DNA from: Catalinimonas alkaloidigena
GTDB taxonomy: Bacteria > Bacteroidota > Bacteroidia > Cytophagales > Cyclobacteriaceae
DNA length: 64,000 nt
NCBI RefSeq assembly: GCF_029504655.1
Contig: NZ_JAQFIL010000001.1
Location: forward strand, 5,027,001-5,091,000
Direction: 5' to 3'
Shown: positions 9,652 to 18,767 of the stretch, one piece after another
Position numbering within the stretch: position 1 is the first letter of the stretch
Layout of the letters: every line of letters starts with the position of its first letter
The notes under the pieces: model-generated
The model's database searches: none
The model's input: the letters and a program-made list of their open reading frames with translations, nothing else
What the model was told of the DNA's origin: nothing
Position numbers and translations under genes: made by a program

Positions 9652-11106
9652 TTACTCCCTGTCCGCCAACTGATCCTCCCCTTTCACCAGATTTGTCTTA
9701 TGCTCTTCTACAAAAGCATTAATCTCTGCAAGCACTTCAGGATGCTCTTCAGCGATATTGTACTGCTCTGAAGGATCATGGCTCAGGTTATAGAGAATAG
9801 GCGTAGCATGCTCTTCTTTTCCTCCAAACTGTCCGTATTCTCCCTGGGTGATGTAATGCGCCTTGTACGCTCCTAAGCGTGCCGCATAGATTTCGGGGCC
9901 ACGATAATACAAAATTCCTTTTCGTGGGCTGGGCTCACCCTCCAGCAGCGTAGCACTCAGGTCTACCCCATCTATGATGCGATCCTCTGGTATTGGCACA
10001 CCTGCCATATTACTGAAAGTAGTAAACAAATCCATGGTAGAACCCAGGCCGGTAATTACCGCCGGTTCAATCCTGCCGGGTGACCAGAAGATACAAGGTT
10101 CACGCATACCACCTTCCCAGGTAGTGCCTTTCCCGGCCCTGAGCAATCCTGCACTTCCCCCATGCGTTTCAAAAGGTAGCCAGGGGCCGTTGTCAGAGGT
10201 AAAGACTACAATGGTATTTTCTGCCAGGCCTTCTTCTTTCAAAGCAGTGATGATTTTACCTACGCCGTCATCAATTTCCTCCAGCACATCTCCGTACAAG
10301 CCGCGCTCACTTTTTCCTTTAAAGTCTTTTGAAGCAAAGAGTGGAATATGAGGAAGGTTGTGCGCCAGGTAGACAAAGAAAGGCTCTTCTTTATGCGCTT
10401 TGATGAAGGCTACAGCTTCCTCCGAGTATCGCCTGGTAATGGTATTCTGGTCAGCAGGTTGCTCTATGATGGCTGTATCCCGCATGAGGGGCACGTTATA
10501 ATCTTCATAACGTATTGAATCTTCCGGTAGCGCTCTGTAATTTCCCTTACCTACTTTGTCCATATCATTGGAATAAGGAATGCCAAAATACGTATCAAAA
10601 CCCTGAGCAGTAGGCAGAAACTGAGGGCGATGTCCCAAGTGCCATTTCCCTATAGCTGCCGTGGCATAGCCAGCCTTTTTGAGCTGCTCAGCTATGGTCA
10701 CTTCTCCCGGAGGCAATCCATTCAATGAATTGGGGAATAGCACCCTGCTTTTGTTGCTGGTCATCCCGTTCCTTACAGGCAGGCGTCCGGTCAGAATTGC
10801 CGCCCGGCTGGGAGTGCATACACTGGCAGCCACATAGAAGTTGGTCCAGCGCTGTCCTTCTGCTGCCATCTGATCCAGGTTTGGTGTTCGGATGGTAGGA
10901 TGTCCGTAGGCACCCAGGTCTCCGTAGCCCAGATCATCAGCGAATATGATGACGAAGTTGGGAGGTCCCTGGCGCTCATCGCTTGTTTGCTCCGTGTCTT
11001 CTGAATTGCTGTTCTGCTGGCATCCCCAAAGCAGTGAGAAAAGGGACACACTTAATAAGAGCTTGTGAATAGTAAAGGTAGTTGAAGTAGTTTGTTTCAT
11101 GTTCAT
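9652..11106 (-). CDS. Arylsulfatase-type S1 sulfatase, lipoprotein (484 aa)
   Basis: This is a full-length sulfatase. The metal cluster D57-D58-L-G-Y-G-D and the formylglycine motif C97-T-P-S-R101-A are intact, and the T-S-D-N-G-P-W segment supplies the next metal ligands. I-G-K-W-H-L-G-H is the usual substrate-pocket lysine/histidine segment. The signal peptide ends in a lipobox (L-L-W-G-C29). The start could be M3 instead of M1 without changing anything else. In the wider family, proteins of this layout include arylsulfatase A- and N-acetylgalactosamine-6-sulfatase-like enzymes, but here the rhamnosidase neighbour suggests a plant- or alga-type polymer. It lies in the four-sulfatase run and is 64 bp downstream of the next gene. 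Confidence 0.95.
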   Translation of the reverse strand: MNMKQTTSTTFTIHKLLLSVSLFSLLWGCQQNSNSEDTEQTSDERQGPPNFVIIFADDLGYGDLGAYGHPTIRTPNLDQMAAEGQRWTNFYVAASVCTPSRAAILTGRLPVRNGMTSNKSRVLFPNSLNGLPPGEVTIAEQLKKAGYATAAIGKWHLGHRPQFLPTAQGFDTYFGIPYSNDMDKVGKGNYRALPEDSIRYEDYNVPLMRDTAIIEQPADQNTITRRYSEEAVAFIKAHKEEPFFVYLAHNLPHIPLFASKDFKGKSERGLYGDVLEEIDDGVGKIITALKEEGLAENTIVVFTSDNGPWLPFETHGGSAGLLRAGKGTTWEGGMREPCIFWSPGRIEPAVITGLGSTMDLFTTFSNMAGVPIPEDRIIDGVDLSATLLEGEPSPRKGILYYRGPEIYAARLGAYKAHYITQGEYGQFGGKEEHATPILYNLSHDPSEQYNIAEEHPEVLAEINAFVEEHKTNLVKGEDQLADRE

Positions 11107-11170
11107 GTATCGTATTCTAACTATATCCTTTTAATATGCATGGTTTTGTTCAATTTTCCATTTTCAAACC

Positions 11171-12778
11171 CTATAAAGCCCAGTCGGGCTTAGGAAATTC
11201 CCGCATCGGACTGTAGCGCTTGTAGGTATCAAAGACCTCTTTATCAGGCCCTACGATCCTTGGGTCTTCGGTCAGCTTCAGGTCCTGTACCATCAGAGCG
11301 TCCATCTGCTCTTTGATGCCGGTAAATTCAGGGTCCTGGGCCAGATTATTAAGACAATCCGGATCTTTTTCTATGTCAAACAGCTCATATTCCGGACGTT
11401 TTCCTACTGACCATTCAAAGTACTTTTCAAGCCCTTCCTCGTCATGATGCTCTACAATGAATGATTTGGTAGGGCAGGCATCTATATCGGTAAATGCCCA
11501 CTCGGAATGATGTACACCGGCTGAATCAATGCCATACATAGGATAGACCGCTCCACTGGAATCCGGTACCAGGCGCTGAGGGGCGCCGGCAGGCCAGCGT
11601 TCGGGTTTCATGTTCCAGATGTAAAGATAGCGTCCCTGCCGCATGATGCGCTGCGGATAGCCGGCATTGGCGAAGCGTGAGGAGGAATGACGTTCCCTTC
11701 CTGCCAGCACATAATTTTTAGTATCATCCACTACCCCTTCTTTCTCTGACTCCAGGATATTAACGAAGCTTTTTCCTGAAATGGGAAGCATTCCTTCAGC
11801 CTCAGTTTGGGTAAGTTCCAGTATGGTAGGTGCCAGGTCCACAAAGCTGATAAGGTCCTCTACAGTTCTGCCCGCAGGAAAACCATCGGGATAGCTGATG
11901 GCCATCGGCACATGCACTCCATACTCATAGCCATTAGCTTTGGCACGGGGAAAGGGCATTCCATTGTCGGCAGTGACGATGATGATGGTGTTGTCCAACT
12001 CGCCTATTTCTTCCAGATGCTCAATCATGCGCATCAGGTGGAGGTCAAACCATTCAATTTCTACGGCATAGTCCAGCAGGTCGCCTCTTATGGTGTCATT
12101 ATCGGGCAGAAACTCCGGCACTTCCACATCGGCTAATGACTTGCCATGCCGCTTCCAGGAATCCAGTTCATAGGAACGATGAGGTTCAGTGGCGCCATAC
12201 CAGAAGAAAAAAGGCTCATCTTCATTTCTTTCCCCCATGAACTGCTGAAAGTTAGCGAAGTAGTTTATGGTATTGATTTCTTCTGCATAACGCTCATCTT
12301 CCGGACTGCCTTTCTCATAACGGATTTCGTTATATGCTTTACCTGCGGCATCATCTGCCCGAAGTGGGTCTTCTCCGTATTTAAATGGCCCCACCCCTTT
12401 GCCGGTGCGACCGGTATGATAGCCATTAGCACCTAGCATGTCTATAAAGGGCACATATTTTTTGAGCCAGCCGGAAGCGTGCTGCCCCGCCGTTTCGTTC
12501 TGCCAGTGGTATCGTCCGGTGACGATAGAACTACGAGAGGGGGCACAGCCCGGAGAGCCCGCATAGCAGTTAGCAAAGTAGATACCATTGTTGGCTATCC
12601 GGTCAAAAGCCGGGGTCTGCACCCAGCTTCGTCCTGCAAAACTGGTATGGAGAAAAGACTGGTCATCGCTGATGGCAAAAAGAATGTTAGGCTTTTTGGG
12701 GGTTGATTCTTCTGAGCAACTCGTAAAAACGACTACAGTTAAAATTACAGAGACAAAATTAAGAAACGTAGTTTTCAT
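11171..12778 (-). CDS. Heparan N-sulfatase-like S1 sulfatase, lipoprotein (535 aa)
   Basis: This sulfatase has the S-D38-D39-Q-S metal motif and C78-A-P-S-R82-S formylglycine motif. Its A-I-S-D-D-Q-S-F-L-H and R-T-G-K-G-V-G-P-F segments resemble the sulfamidase (N-sulfoglucosamine sulfohydrolase)-like subgroup more than the arylsulfatase A subgroup, and V-T-A-D-N-G-M-P-F follows. This subgroup label is from memory of the family and does not prove an N-sulfate substrate. The signal peptide carries a lipobox (V-F-T-S-C21). It sits 58 bp after the GH78 rhamnosidase gene, so the rhamnosidase and the four sulfatases downstream may be read as one transcript. Confidence 0.94.
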   Translation of the reverse strand: MKTTFLNFVSVILTVVVFTSCSEESTPKKPNILFAISDDQSFLHTSFAGRSWVQTPAFDRIANNGIYFANCYAGSPGCAPSRSSIVTGRYHWQNETAGQHASGWLKKYVPFIDMLGANGYHTGRTGKGVGPFKYGEDPLRADDAAGKAYNEIRYEKGSPEDERYAEEINTINYFANFQQFMGERNEDEPFFFWYGATEPHRSYELDSWKRHGKSLADVEVPEFLPDNDTIRGDLLDYAVEIEWFDLHLMRMIEHLEEIGELDNTIIIVTADNGMPFPRAKANGYEYGVHVPMAISYPDGFPAGRTVEDLISFVDLAPTILELTQTEAEGMLPISGKSFVNILESEKEGVVDDTKNYVLAGRERHSSSRFANAGYPQRIMRQGRYLYIWNMKPERWPAGAPQRLVPDSSGAVYPMYGIDSAGVHHSEWAFTDIDACPTKSFIVEHHDEEGLEKYFEWSVGKRPEYELFDIEKDPDCLNNLAQDPEFTGIKEQMDALMVQDLKLTEDPRIVGPDKEVFDTYKRYSPMREFPKPDWAL

Positions 12779-12836
12779 ATAAGGTTAATTATTCAAATTT
12801 TGTAGTATTATTAGAGGCAATGCCTCATGAAACATT

Positions 12837-15566
12837 TCATTCCACCTCCCACTCATAAGTGCCTGGCTCTAGTTCAAAAACAGCCCGCGCTGCTTCAGTA
12901 CGATCAGGCTGTCTTGTTTCTCCATTGAGGGTAAGCATCTGGCCTTCTGTATAGGGCACATATATGCTGGCAGTGGTATTGGGAGGTACACTTACCCGCA
13001 TCAGCAAACTACCTTCCTGCTTTTGCCAGGAAGAAAGAATCTCTCCATAGCCACTCTCGTGTGAGGCATTAACCCAACTTAGCGAAGTTAAAATATCAGG
13101 GCGAATGATGAAGTGCTTAAAACCGGGGATGCTTTCGTCGAGCTGTATCCCCGCCAGTGATTCATAAAACCATTCGCTTACGGTACCAAACATGATATGG
13201 TTGAGCGACATGGAGCCATCCCAGTCCTGCCACAGGGTGTTGGCTCCTTCTTCCAGCCAGTAGCCGAAGCCGGGAAAATCTTTCTGACGCACCATGCGAT
13301 ACAGTGTTTCCGAATGTCCGTACGCCCTGAGCACATTGAATAGGTATTTCAGACCTACTACCCCCACGTCAAAGTGATTGTCCTGTTTCCTGATATCTTC
13401 CAGCAAAACATTCAGTACCTTTTCCTCACTGCTTTCCGGCACGATACCGTGGTAAAGGGCAAGTGCCTGAGAAGTTTGTCCGCCATTCCCATAGCGGCCG
13501 CTACGCTCATCAAAATACTTTCGGTTGAAAGCTCCTTTGGCTTGTGAAGCGTACTCCTCGTAATATTCAGCATCTTTGTGCTTATTCAGCACAGAGGCCA
13601 TCTCGGAGAACATACGGCTAAAGCCTACCAGATAGCCTGAAGCCAGTATATCACCTTCCGTTTTGGTTTCCACCGGTTTGTGGTCATCAATGCCAAAATT
13701 GAGGGTATATCCATCTGCATTAGTGATCAGAAAATCCAGGTACTTTTTCATGGCCGGATAATACTTCTCCAGAATAAGCTCATCACCGGTAAAACGGTAC
13801 AGGTCCCACACCATCTGAATGAATGCTCCCTCCCACTGCGGTCCATAGCCCAGATGATTTATTTCGGGATTTTTACCATAGGTATAACCCCAGCCGCTGC
13901 TGGGAATCACGCCCGGCAGATCACCACTCTCCTGCTGTTCGTCTACAAAGTCATCCATCCACTTGAGGTAGGCACGCACTACATCATAGTTGAACAGGCC
14001 CGTCTCGGCTACCAGATGAGCGTCGCCGGTCCAGCCAATCTTCTCGCGGTGCGGGCAGTCGGTAGGGATGCCATGATAATTACCGATAAAGGACCATTCC
14101 ATATTCTGCTGGGTGCGATTGAGGAGCGGGTCGGAGCAGGCAAAATTTCCAGCTTTGTCAAAAGCGGTATGCAAGACTACACCGGTAATCGTTTCCAAGG
14201 TAGGTGCTACGGGCAGGCCTCTTACTTCCACATACTGGAATCCGTGATAGACAAAGTGCGGCTCCCACACTTCTACCCCTTCTCCTTTGAGGGTGTAGCG
14301 ATCGGTCTGAGCATCGCCTGATCTGAGAAACCTCAGGATCTGCTTCTGCTCTACCGTGCCATCGGGAAAAAGGCGCTCTCCCATCTTTATGCTCACCTCC
14401 GTAGCCCGCGGACCAGCAACTTTCAGCCGACAGTAGCCCGCTATGTTCTGTCCCAGATCAAATACCCAGACGTTCGGATCTACTTCAGTAACCGATACCG
14501 GCTTCACTTCCCGCATGGCTCTGATGGGCTGAATCATCTGCGCCTGCAACTGACCGGAAGCCCCCCGGCTGATCAGGGCATTTTTCCAATCGCTATCGTC
14601 AAAACCCTTTTGACTCCATCCGGGCATTTCCAGCCGGGCATCATAAGTTTCTCCGTTGCGGATGCCATCAAAGCGGATGGGACCTTCACACGTTGTTTTC
14701 CAGCTTTCATCCGAAACGATAACTTCCCTGCTTCCATCGGCAAACGTCATTTCCAACTGGCACAAAGCCTCAGGGTAGCTTCGCCAGGGAGCCTGGTTGA
14801 AGCCCCAGACCGCTTCGGCAAAGTGATTGTACCAGCCGGTACCCAGCACCATTCCGATAACGTTTTCACCTTGCAGCAGCGCATCAGTTATATCATAAGT
14901 CAGATAACGCACTGACTTATCGTAGCGGGTTTTTACCGGGTCAAGTATATGATCTTCTACTTTCTCACCATTGAGGTATAGTTCAAAATAGCCAAGCCCG
15001 GTCACATATATTCTGGACTCCTTCGGTAATTCCTCTACGGTAAATGTTTTACGAAAAAAAGGAGCAGGTTTGCTTTCTAGCAGGCTATCACTAAAGTCGG
15101 GATGCTGTATCCATTGTGCCTGCCAGTCATCATCCTTCAATAGTGCCATTTCCCAAGAGGCAGGCTCACTCCAGCCTGAAGTGTTGCCCTGCTCATCCCA
15201 GATTTTCACCTTCCAGTAACAGCGCTGCCGTGATCGTAAGGCTTGTCCGGCATAAGGAATATATAGAGAAGCCGAGGAAGTAATTTTACCACTATCCCAG
15301 AGATCACCCTCATCGTTTGCCAGCTTTTCAGGTGAGGAAGCTACCAGAATGTGGTAAGCACTTTGCTGCACGCCTTCCTGCGAAGAGCTGATCTTCCAGG
15401 AAAGACGAGGACTTTTGTTGTCAATTCCCAAGGGATTTTCCAGGTATTCACAGCGTAGCCCTTCTAAGCTCAGATGCTGTGAAAACGTAATCAAAGGGAA
15501 GAGGAGTAGTAATGAAAGGAGCAAGAGATGTTTTGGAAAATGAGCGTTCAGCTTAGGAGTATTCAT
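12837..15566 (-). CDS. GH78-family alpha-L-rhamnosidase (909 aa)
   Basis: This enzyme hydrolyses terminal alpha-L-rhamnosides by the inverting mechanism of family GH78. The catalytic segment D503-C-P-H-R-E508-K-I-G-W-T-G-D is intact; in characterised members the acidic residues of this segment are essential. The N-terminal Fn3-like and Bac_rhamnosid_N type domains open with L-S-L-E-G-L-R-C-E-Y, and an (alpha/alpha)6 barrel and beta-sandwich tail follow. The open frame extends to 15743, but the upstream part overlaps the neighbouring sulfatase and has no signal peptide. The ATG at 15564-15566 gives a clean signal peptide ending near F-S-Q, so I use it. It lies 121 bp after the sulfatase at 15688-17139. 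It is the only glycoside hydrolase in the window and indicates rhamnose in the substrate. Confidence 0.95.
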   Translation of the reverse strand: MNTPKLNAHFPKHLLLLSLLLLFPLITFSQHLSLEGLRCEYLENPLGIDNKSPRLSWKISSSQEGVQQSAYHILVASSPEKLANDEGDLWDSGKITSSASLYIPYAGQALRSRQRCYWKVKIWDEQGNTSGWSEPASWEMALLKDDDWQAQWIQHPDFSDSLLESKPAPFFRKTFTVEELPKESRIYVTGLGYFELYLNGEKVEDHILDPVKTRYDKSVRYLTYDITDALLQGENVIGMVLGTGWYNHFAEAVWGFNQAPWRSYPEALCQLEMTFADGSREVIVSDESWKTTCEGPIRFDGIRNGETYDARLEMPGWSQKGFDDSDWKNALISRGASGQLQAQMIQPIRAMREVKPVSVTEVDPNVWVFDLGQNIAGYCRLKVAGPRATEVSIKMGERLFPDGTVEQKQILRFLRSGDAQTDRYTLKGEGVEVWEPHFVYHGFQYVEVRGLPVAPTLETITGVVLHTAFDKAGNFACSDPLLNRTQQNMEWSFIGNYHGIPTDCPHREKIGWTGDAHLVAETGLFNYDVVRAYLKWMDDFVDEQQESGDLPGVIPSSGWGYTYGKNPEINHLGYGPQWEGAFIQMVWDLYRFTGDELILEKYYPAMKKYLDFLITNADGYTLNFGIDDHKPVETKTEGDILASGYLVGFSRMFSEMASVLNKHKDAEYYEEYASQAKGAFNRKYFDERSGRYGNGGQTSQALALYHGIVPESSEEKVLNVLLEDIRKQDNHFDVGVVGLKYLFNVLRAYGHSETLYRMVRQKDFPGFGYWLEEGANTLWQDWDGSMSLNHIMFGTVSEWFYESLAGIQLDESIPGFKHFIIRPDILTSLSWVNASHESGYGEILSSWQKQEGSLLMRVSVPPNTTASIYVPYTEGQMLTLNGETRQPDRTEAARAVFELEPGTYEWEVE

Positions 15567-15687
15567 GCTGGTGTTGATGTTCTTACCAACATGAAGTAAA
15601 AGTTCGTTTGTGAGACACAAACGAAGGCTAAAGAGTCCTCTCTGGATATAATCACTCATCACAATCACATAACTTGACTTTCTCATC

Positions 15688-17139
15688 TTAGAAAGGGCCT
15701 TTTGCATTGGTTTGTACGGCTTCCTTTCCTCCGGGCATTTCACCTCTTGTTCTTTCTATATCCAGGGGATCACCCGTTTCACGATCGTACCAATCGGGAG
15801 TAAGTTGGGTGGGGGTAGTATCCAATGTTTCTGTTCTCCACTGCTGCAGCACTTCTCTCATGTACTTCAGGCGAGACTGATATTCCGGCAAGGAGGCTAC
15901 ATTCACCAACTGCATGGGGTCGGTATAGCAATTGAAAAGCTCTTCAGCAGGACGTGGAGCCATAAACATATCTGCCTGGGCAGCGCTCAGCTCACCAGCG
16001 TCACGCAGGTCTTTGAGGTCCTGAAAAGAGGGACTTTTATTGGAGTCAGCCGGTCCGGGATTGCTCAGGTTAGGGCGAAGGTTCAACACATACAAGTATC
16101 CTTCGGTACGCACCATCCTTTCCAGCGCTTCCTGGTCATGCCAGTTGTGCTCGGAGAAGACATAGTTTCTGAATTTGCTGGCAGGGTTCTCAAGTACACC
16201 CGCAAAGCTTTTGCCCTGAAAGCCGGGCTGTATTTCAGCACCTGATAGCTCCAGCAAGGTAGGCGCAATGTCTATCACACTGATCAGGCTGTTACTTACG
16301 ACACCTTTCCGGGGCAAGCCGGCATTCCATTTCACGACGAAAGGGGTTTTCATGCCACTATCGTATACCCTGGTTTTGCTTCGGGGAAAAGGGCGTCCAT
16401 TGTCTGACATGATGATGATCAGGGTATTGTCCAGTACCCCCTGCGCTTCCAGCTCTTGCTCTACCTTTCCGATATAGTCATCAAAGCGGGTAACTTCGTC
16501 GTAGTATTTGGCCAGATCCTCTTGGGTGCTTTCCGCATCAGCCAGATAAGGGGGTGGCGTGATATCGCCAGCTTCATGAGTTCCACTAAATTCATTAGTA
16601 CCCCAGGGGCGGTGGGCATCAAAGGCGGCGAACCACATGAAGAAAGGTTTGTCCTTAGGGCGTTCCTTAAGGGAGGAAACCCACATCTCTTCCCCCCCAT
16701 CGCCATTCTCTTTGCCATTGTCATGAATTACATCAAAACCTCTACGGGCATGCTCGCCCATGTGCCATTTGCCCGCCTGCGCGGTGTAATAGCCGGCATT
16801 CTGCATCAGTTCCGGAAAGATGGCCACTTCTGCCGGGAGGGGCGTATGCAGTTCAGCTGAACCGGTATTGTGAGGATACCTGCCGGAAATGATGCTGGTC
16901 CGGCTGGGACTACAGGAACTGGCCGTGAGGTAGGTATTGGTAAAGCGGATGCCTTCCTGTGCCATTCGGTCAATGTTGGGTGTTTGCACTTCGGTATTGC
17001 CATAACAGCCCAGGTCATTCCACCCGATATCATCGGCGATGATGAAGACGACATTGGGCGGATTATTCTGGGCATTTGAATTTTGGAAAAGTAGTAGGAG
17101 TAAACATCCTGCCAGCAGCAGGCTTGGTTTCAGGTTCAT
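15688..17139 (-). CDS. S1-type sulfatase, secreted (483 aa)
   Basis: This sulfatase has D36-D37-I-G-W-N-D as the first metal cluster and C76-S-P-S-R80-T as the formylglycine motif, followed by S-G-R-Y-P-H-N-T. The Q-A-G-K-W-H-M-G-E and M-S-D-N-G-R-P-F-P-R segments are intact. The open frame begins at 17175, but the ATG at 17137-17139 directly precedes a normal signal peptide (L-L-L-L-L-F-Q-N-S-N-A-Q), so I take that as the start; no lipobox is seen. Upstream lies a strong terminator (17228-17276), so this gene probably begins a new transcript with the rhamnosidase and the sulfatases behind it. Confidence 0.94.
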   Translation of the reverse strand: MNLKPSLLLAGCLLLLLFQNSNAQNNPPNVVFIIADDIGWNDLGCYGNTEVQTPNIDRMAQEGIRFTNTYLTASSCSPSRTSIISGRYPHNTGSAELHTPLPAEVAIFPELMQNAGYYTAQAGKWHMGEHARRGFDVIHDNGKENGDGGEEMWVSSLKERPKDKPFFMWFAAFDAHRPWGTNEFSGTHEAGDITPPPYLADAESTQEDLAKYYDEVTRFDDYIGKVEQELEAQGVLDNTLIIIMSDNGRPFPRSKTRVYDSGMKTPFVVKWNAGLPRKGVVSNSLISVIDIAPTLLELSGAEIQPGFQGKSFAGVLENPASKFRNYVFSEHNWHDQEALERMVRTEGYLYVLNLRPNLSNPGPADSNKSPSFQDLKDLRDAGELSAAQADMFMAPRPAEELFNCYTDPMQLVNVASLPEYQSRLKYMREVLQQWRTETLDTTPTQLTPDWYDRETGDPLDIERTRGEMPGGKEAVQTNAKGPF

Positions 17140-17227
17140 AGGGTGTTGGTTGTAGTGGTTATTGTCTGCTTTCAACGCGTCTTTGGTAACAGTATACTGT
17201 TATTTTCCCAAACTACGAGCATAGCTT

Positions 17228-17276
17228 AAGAAAACAAATTTCTCCTGCCGGAAAAGTAGTAGCCGGCAGGAGAAAT
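17228..17276 (-). terminator. Strong intrinsic terminator after SusD 17285-18742
   Basis: A perfect 14-bp inverted repeat (17238-17251 with 17263-17276, core C-T-C-C-T-G-C-C-G-G) encloses an 11-nt loop. On the minus strand it is followed by a T-rich run (complement of 17228-17237). It lies 8 bp past the SusD stop codon and splits the SusC/SusD transcript from the sulfatase/rhamnosidase genes. Confidence 0.88.
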
Positions 17277-17284
17277 ACAAGTGA

Positions 17285-18742
17285 TTAAAATCCGGCGTTC
17301 TGACTAAGATCCGGGTTAACATCTATCGCCCGTTGGGGGATAGGAAAATGCAGTTTATCCTGGTTGATATTATACCCTTTGGCTCCCATTACTTCAAGGG
17401 CCCGGCCGGTACGTACCAGGTCAAAAAACCTGTGGAACTCAAAAGCAAGTTCTACCCTTCTTTCGTGTTCAATGGCCCTCTCCAGGCTAGTGTACTCAGC
17501 GGGATAACCCGGCTCACCGAAGCCAGGCAGCCCTACTCTAGCTCTTACCATATTCAGGTAAGTAGGGTCACCCGTAACTTCTGCGTACATAAGCAGGATA
17601 TCGGCATAGCGGATAATCTCAAAATTATGCCCGGCGTAACGCCAGTTGGGATCAAAAAACTTCATCGTAAATGGATAGTCCACAAACTCCCCGGATTCCA
17701 GGTTGACGTAGCCGGGATACACCGAAGTAATCTGCCTGATACTGTCGGCAGGTTCAAACTCATCTACCAGGTCCTGGGTAGGGGTATTTCTTCCTCCACC
17801 GCGGAAAGTTTCATTGATACCGGGCAGGTGAAATGACCATTGGTAAGGTGTGTACTCCTGCTGATGATTGCTGTTTACTGCATTCTGTCCTTCCAGGTAC
17901 TGTATTTCCAGAATAGATGACTTTGAATTTTTGGTGTCGGGATGAAAAAGATGAAGATAATCCTGGGCATTCACTACACCATTATCGTCGGCATCCAGTG
18001 AGTACATCCCGCTGTCAATGATTTCTTTCAGTTCAGCCTCAGCCCCCGATTCATTTCCCCGGCTAAGGTAGACTTTAGCCAGCACTGCCGTAGCACCATA
18101 TTGGGTAACCCTCCCAATATTATTTCCTGTATAGCTTTCTGGAAGATTTTCTTTAGCATACCTCAGATCACTAATGATTTGCTCATATACCACTTCACTA
18201 TCTTCGCGCAGGTATTCGTAACCTTCTTCCGGAGAGAGAGGCTCCAGGGGTAAAGGAATATCTCCCCAAACCCTCACCATGTTGAAGTAGATCAGCGCCC
18301 GAACAAACCTCACTTCCGCACTCAGCCTTTCTTCTAATTCCTGACTACTAAATTCCACGGCTGTATTTTCAAGACGATTCAAGATATCGTTGCAAATAAA
18401 AATTGAGTTGTAGGAATCCTGCCAGGCATTTTCAGTATCCAGATCGTTGGTTGGAATATTGAAATTAGAGATCATCTCTGCAGAATTGCTGGACCCTCCG
18501 ATAAACTCTATGTACGTATTGTCCGAGCGCAACTCTCCGTAAATATCAGCGATCCCACCTGCCCGGTAAGCTCTTTCCATTTGCCGGTATGCATCATTCA
18601 CTGCCAGAATGAACTGTTCTTCTGTCTGGTAAAAATTACCTTCGGTAATCGCGGTTTTTGGGTACAGGTCAAGGTCTTCTTCACTACAGGCAAATATGCC
18701 CAGCAGTAAAGTATATAGAATAACTTTATTGATCTTTTTCAT
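17285..18742 (-). CDS. SusD/RagB-family glycan-binding lipoprotein (485 aa)
   Basis: This surface lipoprotein captures oligosaccharides for its SusC partner. The signal peptide ends with I-F-A-C, and the mature protein begins S-E-E-D-L-D-L-Y-P-K-T-A-I-T-E, a normal SusD opening. The central A-E-V-R-F-V-R-A-L-I-Y-F-N-M-V-R-V-W-G-D-I-P segment and the C-terminal R-R-V-E-L-A-F-E-F-H-R-F-F-D-L-V-R-T-G block are family hallmarks. It begins 25 bp after the SusC gene at 18768-22001 and is followed by a strong terminator, so the pair forms a short transcription unit of its own or the end of a longer one. Confidence 0.96.
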   Translation of the reverse strand: MKKINKVILYTLLLGIFACSEEDLDLYPKTAITEGNFYQTEEQFILAVNDAYRQMERAYRAGGIADIYGELRSDNTYIEFIGGSSNSAEMISNFNIPTNDLDTENAWQDSYNSIFICNDILNRLENTAVEFSSQELEERLSAEVRFVRALIYFNMVRVWGDIPLPLEPLSPEEGYEYLREDSEVVYEQIISDLRYAKENLPESYTGNNIGRVTQYGATAVLAKVYLSRGNESGAEAELKEIIDSGMYSLDADDNGVVNAQDYLHLFHPDTKNSKSSILEIQYLEGQNAVNSNHQQEYTPYQWSFHLPGINETFRGGGRNTPTQDLVDEFEPADSIRQITSVYPGYVNLESGEFVDYPFTMKFFDPNWRYAGHNFEIIRYADILLMYAEVTGDPTYLNMVRARVGLPGFGEPGYPAEYTSLERAIEHERRVELAFEFHRFFDLVRTGRALEVMGAKGYNINQDKLHFPIPQRAIDVNPDLSQNAGF

Positions 18743-18767
18743 TTCTTCAGTTTTTAAGATGGATAAA

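Noticed and set aside
12814..12826. Palindrome G-A-G-G-C-A-A-T-G-C-C-T-C between rhamnosidase and sulfatase genes as terminator
   Set aside because: A one-base loop cannot form a stable hairpin and no T run follows on the minus strand.
15567..15743. Upstream extension of the rhamnosidase gene to 15743
   Set aside because: The extension overlaps the sulfatase gene and buries the signal peptide; the ATG at 15566 gives a normal export signal.
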